From positions 1-17,401 of the forward strand of contig JAAZKL010000328.1 in NCBI GenBank assembly GCA_012799845.1: a stretch of DNA of 17,401 bases, in the 5' to 3' direction. This stretch comes from Clostridiaceae bacterium. GTDB taxonomy: Bacteria > Bacillota > Clostridia > Acetivibrionales > DTU013. Shown here one piece after another: positions 16,301 to 17,401 of the stretch. Numbering within the stretch: the stretch's first letter is position 1; every line of letters starts with the position of its first letter. The position numbers and the translations under genes were made by a program. The notes beneath the pieces were generated by a model. It saw nothing but the letters and a program-made list of their open reading frames with translations, had not been told where the DNA came from and did no database searches.

Positions 16301-16924
16301 CTGCTCTTTTAGAGGCTCCAGCTGTCCTTCCAGTTCCGTTATGATGTCATTGATCCTCTCAAGATTCTGCCTTGTAAGCTCCAGCTTTTTCTCAGCCTCA
16401 TGCTTTCTTACCTTGTATTTCATTATGCCGGAAGCTTCTTCGAATATCTGCCGCCTGTCCTCGGAACGCGTGCTGAGGATCTCGTCGATCCTTCCCTGGC
16501 CTATGACAGAATAGCCGTCCCTGCCGATGCCGGTGTCGAGCAGCATCCCGGTTATATCCTTGAGCCTGCAGTTGGTTTTGTTGATCAGGTATTCGCTTTC
16601 GCCTGAACGGTATACTCTGCGGGTTATTGCGACTTCGTCGTAATCTATGGGAAGTGCTGAATCGGAATTGTCGAGGACGATAGTGACTTCAGCAAAACCG
16701 AGAGGTTTTCTGTGTTCCGTACCCGAGAAAATAACATCCTCCATTTTGCTGCCGCGAAGCGTTTTGACGCTCTGTTCACCCAGGACCCATCTGATTGCAT
16801 CTGCTATATTGCTTTTGCCGCTGCCGTTCGGACCGACAACTGCTGTGATCCCGCAGTTGAAGTCGAGCCTGATTTTTTCGGCAAAGGATTTGAAGCCTTG
16901 CATTTCAAGTCGCTTTAAGTACAA
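13352..16924 (-). CDS. smc: Chromosome segregation ATPase SMC
   Basis: Full-length 1190-residue SMC, which forms the condensin complex with ScpA and ScpB, extrudes DNA loops and aligns sister chromosomes. The N-terminal head has MYLKRLEMQGFKSFAEK and Walker A GPNGSGKS at 31-38. Two long heptad coiled coils (about 170-500 and 680-1010) flank the hinge, seen at about 520-660 with GKGIHGALAQLI and GDLLNTGGAMSGG. The C-terminal head has the LSGGERAFTAIAL signature and Walker B FCVLDEIEAALDEAN. The start is TTG, as homology with other SMC N termini requires, with GGAGGG 6 nt upstream. ftsY follows after 1 nt. A dedicated promoter lies just upstream. Confidence 0.98.
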   Translation of the reverse strand: MYLKRLEMQGFKSFAEKIRLDFNCGITAVVGPNGSGKSNIADAIRWVLGEQSVKTLRGSKMEDVIFSGTEHRKPLGFAEVTIVLDNSDSALPIDYDEVAITRRVYRSGESEYLINKTNCRLKDITGMLLDTGIGRDGYSVIGQGRIDEILSTRSEDRRQIFEEASGIMKYKVRKHEAEKKLELTRQNLERINDIITELEGQLEPLKEQSEKARKFLDLREELKVLEVNVYLDSMKKYRDKLEVLESQLKTVQDQMNDENKKLEEITFSNKEKTDLLKSLDEKLEAAKQMYYETEGSLERCNSEIALNKEKIANFTQNIERLDAEKAELQEKIEELEKEEAGRQNRLNYLEKQLEDYSNRLAGFEKQMEELLKTLDEEEKNIELLKSEIMDKIDIQSDKKLQISNLRTHIDNMQKRQRSIDTEVYQNIVEKDREKMKKEELTESVKNAERLIKEHKEKLTALFSEREETDRMLSELRKKQASINSDIQSKSARVRTLREMEQRLEGYNRSVREVLQACHASPQFGKGIHGALAQLIEVDRKYETAIEISLGGALQNIVTQTEEDAKKAIEYLKKNKLGRATFLPISSVEGRGFDNSTLDRIKQCEGFCGIASELVSHDPKYTGIIRNLLGKVVVIDDLDHGIKMARRFGYTFRIVTLEGDLLNTGGAMSGGSLENRGTGILTRNREIGELDEELKALMQQETEVNKDIKQLTEDISKIDSDISSIETEIKNNELVKIRDESHLAQTDENLNKLSARIDMLRQEREQLERQVKETENELAKYEQELLQTEQEISEAKKTVAEFQEKHKEGQAARDALHQDITDYKISVNSILESIAGVKENTDRLHTEKENMERSIAKKEGEQEKFRSEIRKLEEQIEGLYARIKKHNEEKSGKTFEIDRLTEERKVLEEDLYDTVNRINDANKTILLLQEEYSRTEVKKTRLDAEMEALQDRIWNEYELTYSTALELKKEIGSLSGAQRRINGLKNMIKELGPINVASIEDYIKTKERYEFMSNQRNDMEQAREKLLRVISEMTSIMKKQFLEQFELINKNFNDVFRELFNGGRASLSLVDKENVLESGIEIEAQPPGKKLQNMMLLSGGERAFTAIALLFAILRLKPSPFCVLDEIEAALDEANVFRFVEYLKSYSCNTQFIVVTHRKGTMEGSDTLYGVTMQEHGVSKIVSMKMGEKVG

Positions 16925-16930
16925 ATGGAT

Positions 16931-16936
16931 CCCTCC
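16931..16936 (-). promoter_or_regulatory. Ribosome binding site that fixes the smc TTG start
   Basis: GGAGGG on the minus strand, 6 nt before the TTG at 16924. No in-frame ATG exists upstream between it and the promoter, and the next ATG (residue 8) would cut into the conserved N terminus. Confidence 0.85.
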
Positions 16937-16957
16937 GTTTGTCGTAAGTGCATTTTC

Positions 16958-16985
16958 ATTTTAACATAATTTGCGAGTTAAGCAA
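16958..16985 (-). promoter_or_regulatory. Promoter of smc-ftsY
   Basis: TTGCTT (16980-16985), 16 bp, then TAAAAT (16958-16963) preceded by TG one base upstream, giving an extended -10. The leader would be about 25-30 nt. It lies downstream of the structured RNA at 17016-17245, so smc need not depend on read-through. Confidence 0.65.
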
Positions 16986-17015
16986 TAATATTTAATGGTT
17001 CGGGCATTATGATAA

Positions 17016-17245
17016 AGCCGTGACGATGGTAGGTCAACCATTTGGTGTTGCTTCGTCAACAGATTCATGCCGGCTCATTTGCTCCAATGAGGGCGCAGGT
17101 CACCCGCCGTCCATGGCTCGGGACCAGCGCCGGCAGCGTCCATGCTGCCGGTTCATGTGCCTGGATCCTCTTTCGAGATGCATGACCAGGCCGCATCTGT
17201 AGGACTTGCAACACAATAATGGTATGACCGATCACCGTCACGGCT
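17016..17245 (-). ncRNA. Structured RNA upstream of smc, family not certain (raiA-like candidate)
   Basis: About 230 nt whose two ends pair. AGCCGTGACG (from 17245) pairs with CGTCACGGCT (to 17016). Inward on the same axis come 5 bp (17225-17229 with 17032-17036), 6 bp (17218-17223 with 17037-17042) and 7 bp (17208-17214 with 17045-17051). The interior has hairpins at 17130-17151 (8 bp) and 17092-17131, which both carry the loop AUGGAC, and another at 17074-17091 (6 bp). AGATGC/GCATCT (17176-17198) has a loop in which 6 nt match 17159-17164, a pseudoknot or an alternative fold, beside a CUC-GAAA-GAG tip. The GNRA tip favours the minus strand. A weak -10 (TATGTA, 17257-17262) may serve it. No SRP RNA, tmRNA, RNase P, T-box or common riboswitch core is seen. 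Size and a clostridial host fit the raiA RNA class, but I cannot verify this. The 352-bp gap before smc holds this and the smc promoter. Confidence 0.72.
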
Positions 17246-17276
17246 AATATCCACTTTACATAGCTATTTGCTCATT

Positions 17277-17401
17277 TCACCTGATTTCAATGATAATTTC
17301 CCGGGAAAGGTTCGGGTCGGGAATGACCCTGACATCCGAAAATCCGTACTTTCTCTTCAAAGCTTTTATATTCGACCTTTTCTGCCCAATAACATCGGAG
17401 A
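17277..17401 (-). CDS. C-terminal fragment of an unidentified gene with a KH-like end
   Basis: The last 40 codons of a minus-strand gene cut by the window edge, ending in TGA at 17277-17279. The segment VIGQKRSNIKALKRKYGF resembles a KH-type GxxG loop with its following helix, and a beta-like tail (DVRVIPDPN, then EIIIEIR) closes it. Codon choice fits a real gene. In Firmicutes the gene before smc is often rnc, but this end does not look like the double-stranded RNA-binding domain of RNase III. Its identity needs the upstream sequence. The stop is 32 bp from the structured RNA, so the RNA could also be cut from this gene's transcript. Confidence 0.6.
   Translation of the reverse strand, partial: SDVIGQKRSNIKALKRKYGFSDVRVIPDPNLSREIIIEIR

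Noticed and set aside
17020..17202. 60-codon plus-strand open frame upstream of smc
   Set aside because: It coincides with the structured RNA, has no ribosome site, and its sequence is explained by the paired helices.
17016..17245. SRP RNA, RNase P RNA, tmRNA, T-box or known riboswitch as identity of the structured RNA
   Set aside because: I looked for the GGAAG-type SRP tetraloop region, the GAGGAAAGUCC core of RNase P, the tRNA-like ends of tmRNA, the T-box GGUGG motif, and conserved cores of TPP, SAM, cobalamin, FMN, lysine and c-di-GMP riboswitches. None is present.

Overview
This window looks like a chromosomal housekeeping region of a Gram-positive anaerobe of the Clostridia. The reason is gene order: smc-ftsY-ylxM-ffh-rpsP-khpA-rimM-trmD-rplS-rbgA-rnhB-(ylqG/ylqH-like)-yraN is the classic Firmicutes cluster. 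It also has strong AGGAGG-type ribosome binding sites, sigma-A-like promoters and intrinsic terminators with U tracts. No species can be named from the sequence alone. Every protein gene I can support lies on the minus strand, so transcription runs from high to low coordinates.

Layout in the direction of transcription. At 17401-17277 is the last 40 codons of an unidentified gene with a KH-like end. At 17245-17016 is a roughly 230-nt segment that folds into an elaborate structure (long closing helix, three hairpins, a possible pseudoknot), probably a non-coding RNA. Then come smc (TTG start, own promoter) and ftsY, ending at a weak terminator. Next is a broken lhr-type helicase remnant (12333-11368), which interrupts the usual ftsY-ylxM order. 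A near-consensus promoter that overlaps a terminator hairpin then starts ylxM-ffh-rpsP-khpA, which ends at a perfect palindromic terminator (8826-8851). rimM and trmD overlap. They are followed by a 376-bp gap holding a MITE-like inverted-repeat element and a strong promoter for rplS. rplS ends at its own terminator. The last block is rbgA-rnhB-(FliK-like)-(FlhB-like)-yraN-M19 dipeptidase, mostly overlapping or tightly spaced. A separately promoted aminotransferase finishes the window.

Functionally the region joins chromosome organisation (SMC), co-translational membrane targeting (Ffh, FtsY, YlxM), ribosome assembly and tRNA modification (S16, L19, RimM, RbgA, KhpA, TrmD) and RNA/DNA hybrid removal (RNase HII). 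The FliK-like and FlhB-like proteins are orphan relatives of flagellar export parts, with no flagellar genes nearby.

The least ordinary parts are the structured RNA upstream of smc, the mosaic helicase pseudogene with tandem 12-bp repeats beside it, the terminator/promoter overlap in front of ylxM, and the inverted-repeat element between trmD and rplS.
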